The notes: a model not told the origin generated them from the sequence alone. A stretch of 64,000 bases of DNA from Chitinophaga sp. CF118 (GCF_900112615.1 NZ_FOMK01000007.1:124001-188000); one strand, 5' to 3'; counted from the first letter of the stretch, positions 35,324-44,525 are shown. Made by a program: numbers and translations.

Positions 35324-36085
35324 TTATTGTGCTACTATTACTGTTTCCCAACCATCATAACGGGCATTCATTTTCCGGGCCAGTTCCCATAACAACATAA
35401 CAACAGCATCTATGCTGTCCTCATCAGTTTTATCATTCCGGGAAACCTGTAATCCGCAAGGCAGGTCACTATCTGATTCAGCAGGCCATCCCTCTACGAT
35501 GAATCCCCGCGGCTGAATCTGTTTCCAGTATAAATCCCTGTCGGCTTCGGTGGTAAAAAAGATCCAATGATCTATATGTCGTTCTTTATCTTCAATATCC
35601 CCATTTTGCTTCAATGTGCGCAGAACTTTGCGGTTCTGCATGCGCTGAAATTCCTGGATATCCGGAAGCAGGAAATCGAAATACAATTCCCAGTTTTTAT
35701 CCTCTTTCACCTCATAATCATACTTATATCCCGGGAAGCGGACCATAACATCTCCTATAAATTTATCGTGGAGTAAAGGGTTACCGATGTAAAAGTAGAA
35801 ATCACGGATACCGGCGGAAATGGTTCGGCCAGCTAAATGTGCCTGTAAAGATTGTTCCAGTTGCAGCACCAGTCCATCCTCTATCTCTCCTAATGTTTCA
35901 AATTCTTCTGCTTTGGGAAAACCATCCGGCCGGGGATCATTCAGGTATACAGAAATGTATAACGAAAATGGTTTATTGTTCAAGGGAGCGAAGCGTCGTA
36001 AGTCAAGATCCAGCCCTATAATAGCCGGTGTATCCTCTATATGGCAAGTGTATATATCCCAGTCCGGTCGGTAGTCGTTTGGCAT
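35324..36085 (-). CDS. DUF695 and RraB-like domain protein
   Basis: About 253 residues from ATG 36085 (MPNDYRPDWDIYTCHIEDTP); the frame is open to 36145, but the added residues are basic and unlike the family. The first ~125 residues match DUF695 (PAIIGLDLDLRRFAPLNNKP, LYISVYLNDPRPDGFPKAEE). The last ~100 residues match the RraB-like domain (QNRKVLRTLKQNGDIEDKER, HWIFFTTEADRDLYW), known from the RNase E inhibitor RraB. This DUF695-RraB fusion occurs in several Bacteroidota. A role in RNA turnover is inferred only from the RraB name. Confidence 0.8.
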   Translation of the reverse strand: MPNDYRPDWDIYTCHIEDTPAIIGLDLDLRRFAPLNNKPFSLYISVYLNDPRPDGFPKAEEFETLGEIEDGLVLQLEQSLQAHLAGRTISAGIRDFYFYIGNPLLHDKFIGDVMVRFPGYKYDYEVKEDKNWELYFDFLLPDIQEFQRMQNRKVLRTLKQNGDIEDKERHIDHWIFFTTEADRDLYWKQIQPRGFIVEGWPAESDSDLPCGLQVSRNDKTDEDSIDAVVMLLWELARKMNARYDGWETVIVAQ

Positions 36086-36225
36086 AAAGCATTGATTCGA
36101 AAATAACAGAGCGTGCAAAGATACAGAACGCCGCCCGCCATTCATCCAAAAGTCAGGTATTCTTTTTCCAATTACTATTACTTTTAATATCGTTACAGGC
36201 TCACTTTAGAAAAGTATTTTGAATC

Positions 36226-38688
36226 ATGCAGAAAGTTGTCACTTTATGTTCGGGAATGGTATTGTCATTCTTTCTTCACACCTATGCCCAGGAACCGGTC
36301 CAGAAACCAGGGGAAAATGGCGCTCTTTATGGTAAATTAGTGGATGCGCAGACTAATGCACCCGTAGAATATGCATCTGTTGCTATATTACGTTCAGCCG
36401 ATTCCAGTGTACTTACTGGAATGTTATCTAAAACAAACGGGGATTTTAGTTTCCCTGAAATTGCATTCGGCAAATACCTGGTAAAGGTAAATTTCATTGG
36501 GTATGAAACCGTTTATAAAACAGTTATCTTAAACTCAAAAGCTAACAGTGTAGATGTAGGTAATCTGAAACTGAAAGCAAATGTAAGATCTCTGGCAGGC
36601 GTGGAAATAGTGGGAGAAAAACCCGCTTATACTATGGCGATCGACAAACGGGTGTTTAATGTAGATAAAAGCCTCTCCAGCATTGGAGGTACTGCTACGG
36701 ATGTGCTGAAACAGGTACCTTCCGTAAATGTAGATATCGATGGGAATGTAAGTGTAAGGAATGGTACACCTACCATATTTGTAGATGGCCGCCCTACCAC
36801 GCTTACCCTGGATCAGATCCCTGCGGATGCTATTGCCAATATTGAGGTGGTGACCAATCCATCTGCCAAATATGATGCAGAAGGTGTAAGCGGAATCCTC
36901 AATATTGTGCTGAAAAAGAACCGTAAAGCGGGTATCAACGGACAGGTGAATGCGGGTGTGTCCTCTCTCGGAGGTATCAACGGCGGACTGGACCTCAATA
37001 TCCGGAGGGAAAAGTATAATGTTTCACTTAGTTATAATGTCCGTACCCGTAAAAGTGCGACCAACTCCCACCTGTTCCGCAAAAATATTGGAACAGATAC
37101 CACTACTTACCTGGATCAGTATAATACGGGCGACAATACCCGCAAATTCATGTTTGGCAGACTCGGATTCGACTGGTTTGCAGATAACCGGAACACTATC
37201 AGCATTTCACAGGGAATAATGGGTGGAGATTTTAATGATTATAGTGATGTTACATTGTATGATCTGGATGAGGATAAACAACGCGTTGATTACGGACCGG
37301 GCATAGATAATAATACACACAGCTGGCGGAACTATTCATCTCAACTGGGTTATAAACATACTTTTGCCAGACAAGGCCATGAATTAACAGGAGATTTTAC
37401 TTATAACTACGCTACCAGTAAAGATGGGGCCAACTATGATATTCAATATTATGGGATGGACAATTCACCCATCAATACACCTAAACCACAAAGCCGTTAT
37501 GGTAACGGGAAGGGGAATACAACCTATCTTACCGGTCAGATCGATTATGTAAATCCCTTTTCGGAAACATCTAAACTGGAAGCAGGATTACGTACTACCA
37601 GCCGCATATTCAACAATAAGTTGAATACTATGGGAAAAGATTTTACTTCTGGTAATTATGTGCTGGATTCATCTCTTTCCAATGATTATCATTATAAAGA
37701 AACTATCAATGCCGCTTATGTAAGTTATTCCGGCAATGCTGGCAACTTTGGTTACCAGGCAGGTTTAAGGGCAGAACAGTCGAATTATAACGGGGAAATG
37801 AAGAGTATTGGCAAGAATGATTATGCAATAAAATATCCTATCAGTTTGTTTCCCAGCGTATTCCTCTCACAGAAATTTAAAGGAGATCATGAAATACAGT
37901 TGAATTACAGTCGTCGTGTAAGACGTCCGTGGTTCCGGGATCTGCTGCCTAATATAGAATATAGCGGGCAGAGTGCGGATCGTGGTAATCCAAACCTGCG
38001 ACCAGAATTTACCCACTCTTTCGAGCTGAGTTATCTGAAAGATTTTAACAGGAAACACAATGTATTAGTATCCTTATATTATCGTAATACAGAAAAAGCG
38101 ATCACCGATTTTTCACTGGATACTATCCTGAACATTAACGGGCAGGATCAGAAAGTGGTGCTCACTTACCCGGTAAATGCCAATACCAGGAACGCCTATG
38201 GTGCAGAGTTTACGGTACGCGACCAACTCACAAAAGACTGGGATGTAACGACTAACCTGAACTTAGCTCAAACTAAGATTAATGCGCGAAACCTGCAGAA
38301 TAACCTTTCCAACCAGGGCTTTACCTGGTTTGGTAAGATTAACAGTAATTACAAATTACCCTGGAATACCAGCGTACAGGTAACGGGTAACTACGAATCA
38401 AAACAAATTCTGCCACAGGGAGAAAAAGCTGCCAAGTATAGTGTAGACATGGCCGTAAGAAAGGAATTCCTGAAGAAACGTACATTGGCAGTATCGCTGG
38501 GACTGAACGACATATTTAATACAGACCGTACCCTTACTTATACCACTACAGAATTCTCTGATCAGGAGTATTACCGCAAGCGTGCCAGCCGCGAACTGCG
38601 TTTGAACGTATCCTGGAGATTTGGTAAAATGGAGACTAAACACAAGAACAAAAAAGAAGAGCAGCCAGAAAATAATAATGATATTTAA
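36226..38688 (+). CDS. TonB-dependent receptor-like outer-membrane barrel protein
   Basis: 820 residues. A signal peptide ends near HTYAQ. Residues ~30-115 form a carboxypeptidase-regulatory-like domain (GALYGKLVDAQTNAPVEYAS, FIGYETVYKTVIL). A plug-like domain follows (VLKQVPSVNVDIDGNVSVRN, TPTIFVDGRPTTLTLDQIP, IEVVTNPSAKYDAEGVSGIL). The rest is a large barrel of the 'outer membrane beta-barrel family' type that ends LRLNVSWRFGKMETKHKNKK. No SusD partner is adjacent, so it is not a polysaccharide-utilisation pair. The ligand is unknown. The start at 36226 gives a proper signal peptide. Confidence 0.88.
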   Translation: MQKVVTLCSGMVLSFFLHTYAQEPVQKPGENGALYGKLVDAQTNAPVEYASVAILRSADSSVLTGMLSKTNGDFSFPEIAFGKYLVKVNFIGYETVYKTVILNSKANSVDVGNLKLKANVRSLAGVEIVGEKPAYTMAIDKRVFNVDKSLSSIGGTATDVLKQVPSVNVDIDGNVSVRNGTPTIFVDGRPTTLTLDQIPADAIANIEVVTNPSAKYDAEGVSGILNIVLKKNRKAGINGQVNAGVSSLGGINGGLDLNIRREKYNVSLSYNVRTRKSATNSHLFRKNIGTDTTTYLDQYNTGDNTRKFMFGRLGFDWFADNRNTISISQGIMGGDFNDYSDVTLYDLDEDKQRVDYGPGIDNNTHSWRNYSSQLGYKHTFARQGHELTGDFTYNYATSKDGANYDIQYYGMDNSPINTPKPQSRYGNGKGNTTYLTGQIDYVNPFSETSKLEAGLRTTSRIFNNKLNTMGKDFTSGNYVLDSSLSNDYHYKETINAAYVSYSGNAGNFGYQAGLRAEQSNYNGEMKSIGKNDYAIKYPISLFPSVFLSQKFKGDHEIQLNYSRRVRRPWFRDLLPNIEYSGQSADRGNPNLRPEFTHSFELSYLKDFNRKHNVLVSLYYRNTEKAITDFSLDTILNINGQDQKVVLTYPVNANTRNAYGAEFTVRDQLTKDWDVTTNLNLAQTKINARNLQNNLSNQGFTWFGKINSNYKLPWNTSVQVTGNYESKQILPQGEKAAKYSVDMAVRKEFLKKRTLAVSLGLNDIFNTDRTLTYTTTEFSDQEYYRKRASRELRLNVSWRFGKMETKHKNKKEEQPENNNDI

Positions 38689-38719
38689 GCATCTTACGAA
38701 AAATAAAAAAGCACTATAT

Positions 38720-38750
38720 AATAAATGCAAGTTATTAACTTGCATTTATT
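38720..38750 (+). terminator. Terminator between the TonB-type receptor and thioesterase genes
   Basis: AATAAATGCAAGTT (38720-38733) pairs perfectly with AACTTGCATTTATT (38737-38750) around a 3-base loop, followed by TTTTAA. It lies 32 bases after the receptor stop. Confidence 0.75.
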
Positions 38751-38762
38751 ATTTTAACGATC

Positions 38763-39239
38763 ATGATAGATACTACCACTAATACCGTTACGCTTCGTTT
38801 CCTGGCCGAACCATCCGATGTGAATTTTGGAGGTAAAGTACACGGAGGTGCGGTAATGAAATGGATTGACCAGGCAGGTTATGCCTGTGCGGCTAACTGG
38901 AGCGGGCAATATTGTGTAACTGTATATGTAGGGGGAATCCGTTTCTTTAAACCCATCGCTATTGGTGATATGGTAGAAATAACGGCTACTATTATCTATA
39001 CCGGTAAAAGTAGTATGCATATTGCAATTAATGTACAGGCAGGAAATCCGCGTCGTCAGGAAAGGATCAAAACCACACACTGTGTAATGGTATTTGCTGC
39101 TGTAGATGATCAGGGTAAAACTGTAGCTGTTCCTAAATGGACACCGCAAACGCCTGCTGCCATTGAAATGGAGGCCTATGCTAAAAAGCTAATGAACCTG
39201 CGGCAAAACATTGAAGATGAGATGAAACCGTATATGTAG
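38763..39239 (+). CDS. Acyl-CoA thioesterase (hotdog fold)
   Basis: 158 residues of the YciA/BFIT-like acyl-CoA hydrolase family. The hotdog core starts TLRFLAEPSDVNFGGKVHGG, with the family's 'N.fG..hGG..mkWiD' pattern (VNFGGKVHGGAVMKWIDQAG) around residues 20-40 containing the catalytic Asp region. IRFFKPIAIGDMVEITATI is the second family motif. It is cytoplasmic and should hydrolyse acyl-CoA to free acid and CoA. It follows the receptor gene, separated by a terminator hairpin. Chain-length preference is not readable. Confidence 0.9.
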   Translation: MIDTTTNTVTLRFLAEPSDVNFGGKVHGGAVMKWIDQAGYACAANWSGQYCVTVYVGGIRFFKPIAIGDMVEITATIIYTGKSSMHIAINVQAGNPRRQERIKTTHCVMVFAAVDDQGKTVAVPKWTPQTPAAIEMEAYAKKLMNLRQNIEDEMKPYM

Positions 39240-39291
39240 GGAACTACTTATACGATTGCATCTCAAGCAAAATATTAAGATGGAATGAAGT

Positions 39292-41070
39292 TTAATTGGT
39301 AAACTGCATTTCACTCAGGTTTTTATACAGACCTCCCTCTATCATTACAAGTTCTTTATGGGTGCCTTGTTCTACAATGCTTCCTTTATCGAGTACGATA
39401 ATCTTATCTGCCTGACGCACAGTACTAAGGCGATGTGCAATCACAATTGAAGTTCGTCCTTCCATCAGTTTTTCCAGGGCATCCTGCACCAGTCTTTCAG
39501 ATTCGGCATCCAGTGCAGAAGTAGCTTCGTCCAATATAAGGATGCGGGGATTTTTAAGTACCGCACGCGCAATAGCTATACGCTGGCGCTGCCCGCCCGA
39601 TAATTGCACTCCACGTTCCCCCACAACAGTATCCAGTCCTTCCGGAAAGCGTTGAATAAACTCCCATGCATTTGCTTTTTCTGCGGCCGCTATCAGTTCG
39701 TCTGTTGTAGCATCGGGTTTCCCATAGGCGATGTTTTCCCGAATGGTACCTCCGAACAAAAATACATCCTGTGGAACGATGGCCATCTGGCTGCGGATGG
39801 CAGATAATGGAAACTCGCTGATCCCTTTACCGTTAAACCGGATTCCGCCAGCCACCGGATCATACAGGCGTAACAGTAAGGATACGATGGTACTCTTTCC
39901 TGCTCCGCTTGGCCCTACTAAAGCCACCTGCTGATCTGCAGAAATATCGAAAGAGATATTCTCCAATACCTGGAGGTTATCGCGGGAGGGATAACGGAAG
40001 GTAACATTATCGAAAGATATTTGTCCGGTCAGTTGATATTCAGGTGAGATCTGAGAGCTATCAATAATAGGTTCTGCAGATTCATCGAGTATTTCCAGCA
40101 GGTTCTCAGTTGCACCAATGCTTTTCTGGATACTGGCATATACCTCTGCCAGTCCGGCGACAGACGCACCTATAAAACTGGAATAAAGGATGAAGGAGAA
40201 GAGCATTCCCGCAGCTAATTGGCCAGCGGCAATCATCAGCGCGCCCTGCCATATAACGGCTACCATCGCCCCGAAAATACCCAGGACCATACTGGAAGCA
40301 AAGATGCCCCTGAAAGATCCGGCCTTAATACCAGTATTGGCAACTTCGGTTGTTTTCTTCTTATAACGTTTCATCTCAAAGAACTCATTGGCAAATGCTT
40401 TCACATTAAGAATGCCTTGTAAAGTTTCCTCTACAATTGTATTCGCTTCTGCTACCTGAGTTTGTGCCTGTTTGGAATAACGGCGGAAGATCCGGCCAAA
40501 GAAAAAAGCGATCACCATGATCACCGGCAGGCAGGACAACATCAATAGTGTTAAATATAAAGAAGTATTTAACAAGAGTACGATACCTCCAATAATGATT
40601 ATCAGTTGCCGGATGAATTCTGCCACAGTAGTAGTAAATGTTTCCTGTAACAGGGAAATATCGGAAGAAATCCGGCTTCCCAGTTCGCCTACTCTCCTGC
40701 CAGCGAAGAAACGCATTGGCAGCTGGATCAGGTGGTTGTAAATATTCTGCCTTAATGAAGCCAGCGACCGTTCTGTAACATTCACAAAGAGGATGATCCG
40801 TAAATAACCGAAGATCCCCTGTGCCAACAGGATACCCACCAGCAACAAACCTGTATGGTTGATAGCCGCAACACTCTTATTACCGGTGCCGGAATCTACC
40901 AGTTCGCCCAGGAGTTTTGGAAAGGCCAGGTTGGAAATGCTGGACAGGAAAAGGAATAGTAAGCCCAGACTGAAAGCCGGCCAGTAAGGCTTCACATATT
41001 TATATAAGCGGAATGTTTTCTTAAATGATCCAATGCGGAATCCTTTTTTAATCTCATTATTTTGTTGCAT
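39292..41070 (-). CDS. ABC exporter with fused permease and ATPase (MsbA-like)
   Basis: 592 residues. Six transmembrane helices occupy roughly 30-320. The ATPase domain (~345-590) has Walker A GPSGAGKST, the Q-loop in VPQDVFLFGGTI, the signature LSGGQRQR, Walker B ILILDEATSALD and the H-loop IVIAHRLST, all intact. This is a half-transporter of the MsbA/lipid A exporter or multidrug type that works as a homodimer. It is preceded on the same strand by the small lipoprotein gene at 41225, with a terminator hairpin between them. Substrate is unknown. Confidence 0.93.
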   Translation of the reverse strand: MQQNNEIKKGFRIGSFKKTFRLYKYVKPYWPAFSLGLLFLFLSSISNLAFPKLLGELVDSGTGNKSVAAINHTGLLLVGILLAQGIFGYLRIILFVNVTERSLASLRQNIYNHLIQLPMRFFAGRRVGELGSRISSDISLLQETFTTTVAEFIRQLIIIIGGIVLLLNTSLYLTLLMLSCLPVIMVIAFFFGRIFRRYSKQAQTQVAEANTIVEETLQGILNVKAFANEFFEMKRYKKKTTEVANTGIKAGSFRGIFASSMVLGIFGAMVAVIWQGALMIAAGQLAAGMLFSFILYSSFIGASVAGLAEVYASIQKSIGATENLLEILDESAEPIIDSSQISPEYQLTGQISFDNVTFRYPSRDNLQVLENISFDISADQQVALVGPSGAGKSTIVSLLLRLYDPVAGGIRFNGKGISEFPLSAIRSQMAIVPQDVFLFGGTIRENIAYGKPDATTDELIAAAEKANAWEFIQRFPEGLDTVVGERGVQLSGGQRQRIAIARAVLKNPRILILDEATSALDAESERLVQDALEKLMEGRTSIVIAHRLSTVRQADKIIVLDKGSIVEQGTHKELVMIEGGLYKNLSEMQFTN

Positions 41071-41167
41071 CAGTTACTATTAACCTATTAGGATGAGGGA
41101 TTGTTGTAAATGTCTTATGGGTATGACGGGCAGGAAAGGTAAATATTTTACAGGGAAGGAAAAAAGA

Positions 41168-41190
41168 TAGGGAACCAAATTGGCTCCCTA
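41168..41190 (-). terminator. Hairpin between small lipoprotein and ABC exporter genes
   Basis: TAGGGAACCAA (41168-41178) pairs with TTGGCTCCCTA with one mismatch, centred near 41179. On the minus strand it follows the lipoprotein stop by about 35 bases and is followed by a T-rich run. Confidence 0.65.
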
Positions 41191-41224
41191 TACATTTACT
41201 TTTATATACAGTTCAGAAATATCT

Positions 41225-41491
41225 TTATTTTCTGCGGTTCTTTGAAGAATCGCCGGTTCCCGTACCATAACGGGAAGAATCTTCGCCAGGGTTTATAGCT
41301 CCCGGAGGCATTTCCGCCGCAGGTACTGTATCTCCTAAGGAACTATCTGGTGCTATACCTGTTGTATCCACTGTATTTACAGCAGTAGAATCTGTATTGT
41401 TCTTATTACCACTTCCACACGAAGCGAGGGTTGCTCCTACTACTATCAGTAAGGCAAATAAAATATCGTTATTAATTTTTATGTATTTCAT
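41225..41491 (-). CDS. Small lipoprotein, Ser/Thr/Asp-rich
   Basis: About 88 residues from ATG 41491 (MKYIKINNDILFALLIVVG); the frame opens at 41515. A lipoprotein signal ends with the lipobox LASC. The mature part (GSGNKNNTDSTAVNTVDTTG then APDSSLGDTVPAAEMPPG) is low-complexity and probably disordered, and ends in basic residues (SSKNRRK). A similar small lipoprotein gene follows upstream at 41578. Function is unknown; such proteins are often cell-envelope stress or spacer lipoproteins. Confidence 0.65.
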   Translation of the reverse strand: MKYIKINNDILFALLIVVGATLASCGSGNKNNTDSTAVNTVDTTGIAPDSSLGDTVPAAEMPPGAINPGEDSSRYGTGTGDSSKNRRK

Positions 41492-41577
41492 AAAAAAATA
41501 ATTACGTGTTAACAAATCATTCTAAACTCAACAGATTGTTGGAATTAAATTCCACAATTAGTGGACATATCCCCCAA

Positions 41578-41835
41578 TTAATGCACGGGGATGCTATCAG
41601 GTTTAGTACTTGTTGTGTCTGCTGGCATACTGGCAGTGTCGGCCGGAGCTACTTCAGAAGGAGTAGTTTGCATTACAGCTGTTGTATCCGTCGTACTGCC
41701 GCTTTCTTTTGCGCCACCACAGGCAAAAAGGAATATACTTATGATGATTGCCAGGCAGGCAGTTATACATCCTTTATATATAGCTAAACGTAGGGTTATC
41801 GCTTTATTTCCGAAGTCTTTGGTTTGCATTCTCAT
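41578..41835 (-). CDS. Small lipoprotein, Thr/Pro-rich, similar in plan to its neighbour
   Basis: 85 residues. The lipobox LFAC follows a hydrophobic stretch (ITACLAIIISIFLFAC); the first ~20 residues are longer than usual for a signal peptide, so the start may be later. The mature part (GGAKESGSTTDTTAVMQTTP, APADTASMPADTTSTKPDS) is rich in Thr, Ser, Pro and Asp, with the same build as the protein at 41225 and a shared 'TDTTAV' versus 'TDSTAV' motif. The two look like a diverged tandem pair. No functional motif is visible. Confidence 0.6.
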   Translation of the reverse strand: MRMQTKDFGNKAITLRLAIYKGCITACLAIIISIFLFACGGAKESGSTTDTTAVMQTTPSEVAPADTASMPADTTSTKPDSIPVH

Positions 41836-41922
41836 GACAATCTTATTAATAGGTTAAAACAATTACATGACATTGAGCAATAATGATTGAAATAATTGTG
41901 CCAATGCCTATTTTCGTATCCT

Positions 41923-43122
41923 ATGTCACGTGCTTACGCAGATCTTCCTCTTCATTATGGGCATGTTCCTCTCTGGCTGGCAAAACGAATGAGTTTACTG
42001 GGGGGAGCAATAGTAGAAACCATTATAGCTGATTATGGCAAGGGTGAAGTATTGCGCCGCCTGAGTGATCCCTGTTGGTTCCAGGCATTGGGTTGCGTAA
42101 TGGGAATGGACTGGCACTCTTCCGGTATAACCACCAGCGTGATGGGGGCTCTTAAAAAAGCAGTGAATCCCCATTCAAAAGAACTGGGGATTTACATATG
42201 TGGAGGTAAAGGAAAACATTCCCGCGAAACGCCGGAAGAACTACTGGTCATTGCCGAGAAAACAGGATTAAACGGGCAATCGCTTGTACGCAGCAGTAAA
42301 CTGGCGGCGAAAGTAGATAACACCGCTGTACAGGATGGCTTTCAGCTATATCTTCATTCCTTTATTGTTTCTGATGAAGGAGAATGGGCCATTGTGCAGC
42401 AGGGAATGAATGATGCCAGCAGTATGGCGAGGCGATATCACTGGCATTCCACTGCTTTCGAACATTTTACAGAAACACCTCACACCTTTATATATGGAAA
42501 GAACCAGGGGCTGATCCTTAACCTCACCGATAAGGAGGCAATGACCACCAAAGCAGGATTGCTGCAACTGGTACAGGAGAATCCCGGTAAGCTGCTCCCC
42601 GAGATCCGTAGTATTATCATGCCTTCCCATCACGATGTGCGGGCTGAAAATGTAGACCTGAAAAGATTAGGTAGTGTGCTTGCGCTGGCCCATGAAAGGC
42701 AAATACTTGATTTTGAGTCGTTATTACTGCTGGAAGGCCTGGGACCTCGTACCCTGCAATCCCTTACACTGGTAAGTGAAGTGATTCATGGCACTCCTTC
42801 CCGCTTTACAGATCCGGCCCGTTTCTCCTTTGCACATGGCGGGAAAGATGGACATCCTTTTCCGGTACCGGTGAATGTATATGATGAAACGATCCAGACA
42901 TTAAGGGATGCAGTTAATAAAGCTAAAATAGGTCAGACGGATAAACAGGATGCTATCCGCAAGTTATCTGTCTTGTCACAACAACTGGAAAAGGACTTTA
43001 TTCCCAATGAGAATTTTGACCAGGTAATAACCCGGGAAAGGAATGATTCCTGGCGGTATGGCGGGCGTACTGTGATGGGTAAATCCAAACCACCAGATCC
43101 TCAGTTAAGCTTGTTTGATTAA
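41923..43122 (+). CDS. DUF763 domain protein
   Basis: About 399 residues from ATG 41923 (MSRAYADLPLHYGHVPLWLA); the frame is open 9 codons further upstream, but this start matches the family's conserved N-terminus 'R..DLPLH.G..P.WL'. Other recognisable blocks are GCVMGMDWHSSGITTSVMGA, GKGKHSRETPEEL and GMNDASSMARRYHWHS. It ends in KPPDPQLSLFD. DUF763 proteins occur widely in bacteria and archaea and have been proposed to be nuclease-like; the activity is not established. The hairpin repeat R1 starts 17 bases after the stop. Confidence 0.88.
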   Translation: MSRAYADLPLHYGHVPLWLAKRMSLLGGAIVETIIADYGKGEVLRRLSDPCWFQALGCVMGMDWHSSGITTSVMGALKKAVNPHSKELGIYICGGKGKHSRETPEELLVIAEKTGLNGQSLVRSSKLAAKVDNTAVQDGFQLYLHSFIVSDEGEWAIVQQGMNDASSMARRYHWHSTAFEHFTETPHTFIYGKNQGLILNLTDKEAMTTKAGLLQLVQENPGKLLPEIRSIIMPSHHDVRAENVDLKRLGSVLALAHERQILDFESLLLLEGLGPRTLQSLTLVSEVIHGTPSRFTDPARFSFAHGGKDGHPFPVPVNVYDETIQTLRDAVNKAKIGQTDKQDAIRKLSVLSQQLEKDFIPNENFDQVITRERNDSWRYGGRTVMGKSKPPDPQLSLFD

Positions 43123-43138
43123 AAACATATCCGGCTAT

Positions 43139-43277
43139 ATTGCAATTGATCCTAAATACACTGCGCCTGCCTGTTTGGTTTCTTAATTTGGCTTTGGAAT
43201 AAGATTGTAAATCAGATCTTTATTAAACTTCACCTAATCATCACGGCAGCCAAGGTGTATTTAAGATCAATTGCAAT
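43139..43277 (+). repeat. Hairpin repeat element, copy R1
   Basis: 139 bases in the gap between the convergent DUF763 and TIGR03915-type genes. Outer arms 43139-43161 and 43255-43277 are complementary over 23 bp with one C-A mismatch. The inner helix is CTGCC with GGCAG. The core carries GATCTTTATTAAAC and CTTCACCTAATCATCACGG, identical to copy R2. The gap 43123-43359 contains no gene. Confidence 0.88.
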
Positions 43278-43359
43278 GACGCATCTTCAGGAGTTCAGTA
43301 CTCTTTTCTTTTTCAGGTGATGAAACTAAAATGCTTTTTACCGTTTTTAATTAACCTGT

Positions 43360-44124
43360 TTAATTTTCTGCTCCCAGATATTTCCAATACCTCCTGGGCA
43401 TATGCTTCAATTGTAAGCGCTGGTTATTAGTGCTTTTAACAACATCCTCTTTATAAAATGCTTTCCATACCTGCTGATACAATTCGTCTTCTGGTGCCCA
43501 GATATTTCCCAGATTATGATAACGAGCGTCGTAGTTTTCATTGAATTGTAAACGTATGGTTTCCACTTGCTGAAGGTTATAATAAATCCCAAAACGACGG
43601 CGCTGGTCATAAATCAGCCAGAACTGATCTGCATAATGTTCCTTAAAATGCCTGACCATTAATGGCAATACGTTATAGTTGGGAGAAATAATAGCGTAAT
43701 AGATATTGTCTTTGGTGAGCTGAAAACTGACCAGGCTTTCCATCCGGTGTCTTTCTTTCTGGACTTTATGCGCCAGCTGCTCAGCATGCATGATATAGAA
43801 GTTTGCAGGATCTGGAGATACGCCATCCTGATTACCTAATACATAACGGAGGTATCCTACCATATTATCTTCTTCGGCAGGGAGTTCAGATAGATAACAG
43901 GCAAAAAACTGACTGAGTTGAACCGGAGAGACTTTTTTACTCAACCCCGCCCATACCCTGTCGGCATTTGCTATAATGGTAGGCATGAACATCGCATCTT
44001 CAAATACCCCCCGGACATGTTCCTGTTCCTTACGGATCAGTATATTCATCTTCCGTTGCCAGTACATATCAAATACGCAAGACAGAAAACCATCAAAGGT
44101 TCCGTCATACAACCACGTTGTCAT
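43360..44124 (-). CDS. TIGR03915/DUF4130-family putative DNA repair protein
   Basis: 254 residues. TWLYDGTFDGFLSCVFDMY at the N-terminus is the family hallmark ('YDGsFdGfLtaVf..y'). NADRVWAGLSKKVS, YLRYVLGN and LVSFQLTKDNIYYAIISPNY complete the match, and the C-terminus includes MPRRYWKYLGAEN. In many genomes this protein is paired with a radical SAM protein (TIGR03916) predicted to act in DNA modification or repair; no such partner is in the window, but it may be elsewhere. Upstream lie two palindromes (44279-44322, 44420-44489). Confidence 0.82.
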   Translation of the reverse strand: MTTWLYDGTFDGFLSCVFDMYWQRKMNILIRKEQEHVRGVFEDAMFMPTIIANADRVWAGLSKKVSPVQLSQFFACYLSELPAEEDNMVGYLRYVLGNQDGVSPDPANFYIMHAEQLAHKVQKERHRMESLVSFQLTKDNIYYAIISPNYNVLPLMVRHFKEHYADQFWLIYDQRRRFGIYYNLQQVETIRLQFNENYDARYHNLGNIWAPEDELYQQVWKAFYKEDVVKSTNNQRLQLKHMPRRYWKYLGAEN

Positions 44125-44278
44125 TATTCCAGTTATTAGAATCTAAAAAATTAATAGACAATCTTTTGTGCCAATCAATGGTTATTGAAGTTTATTATTA
44201 ACCTATCATTAAATATGAAGTAAAAGACAATCTACCTATACATCGTTTTTCAATAAGGGTGTGCTTTATCCTGATGCG

Positions 44279-44322
44279 AAAATACTAATTAAATTAGTTA
44301 TTGCTAATTTAATTAGTATTTT
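44279..44322. repeat. AT-rich perfect inverted repeat (19-bp arms)
   Basis: AAAATACTAATTAAATTAG (44279-44297) is the exact reverse complement of 44304-44322, around a 6-base loop TTATTG. It lies 155 bases before the start of the minus-strand gene at 44124, so it may be an operator, or a hairpin in the long leader. The arms contain the palindromic TTAATTAA-like core that a dimeric regulator could bind. The gap 44125-44525 holds this element and the hairpin at 44420-44489, and no gene. Confidence 0.85.
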
Positions 44323-44419
44323 ATTATGCACAGATATTTGAAAATTCATGAGTCAACCCGGAAACAAACAAGTCTGCTTCCATTAATAAAATAAACTTCA
44401 AACAAGATTTAATCAGGAA

Positions 44420-44489
44420 ACGAACAGGAAGTAAAGAGGCTCATCTTACGTTAAAAAACGTAGGATGAGCCTCTTTACTTCCTGTTCGT
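44420..44489 (-). terminator. Long hairpin, probable terminator of the glycosyltransferase gene
   Basis: 33-bp arms (44420-44452 and 44457-44489) with one mismatch and a 4-base AAAA loop. On the minus strand it lies 37 bases after the stop at 44526. The stem is far longer than needed for termination. Confidence 0.7.
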
Positions 44490-44525
44490 AACCCGTCTGA
44501 TACCCTTTTATGGTACAGTCTGTTA

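Noticed and set aside
41896..41922. Start of the DUF763 gene nine codons earlier
   Set aside because: The conserved family N-terminus begins at ATG 41923, and the extra residues are not family-like.
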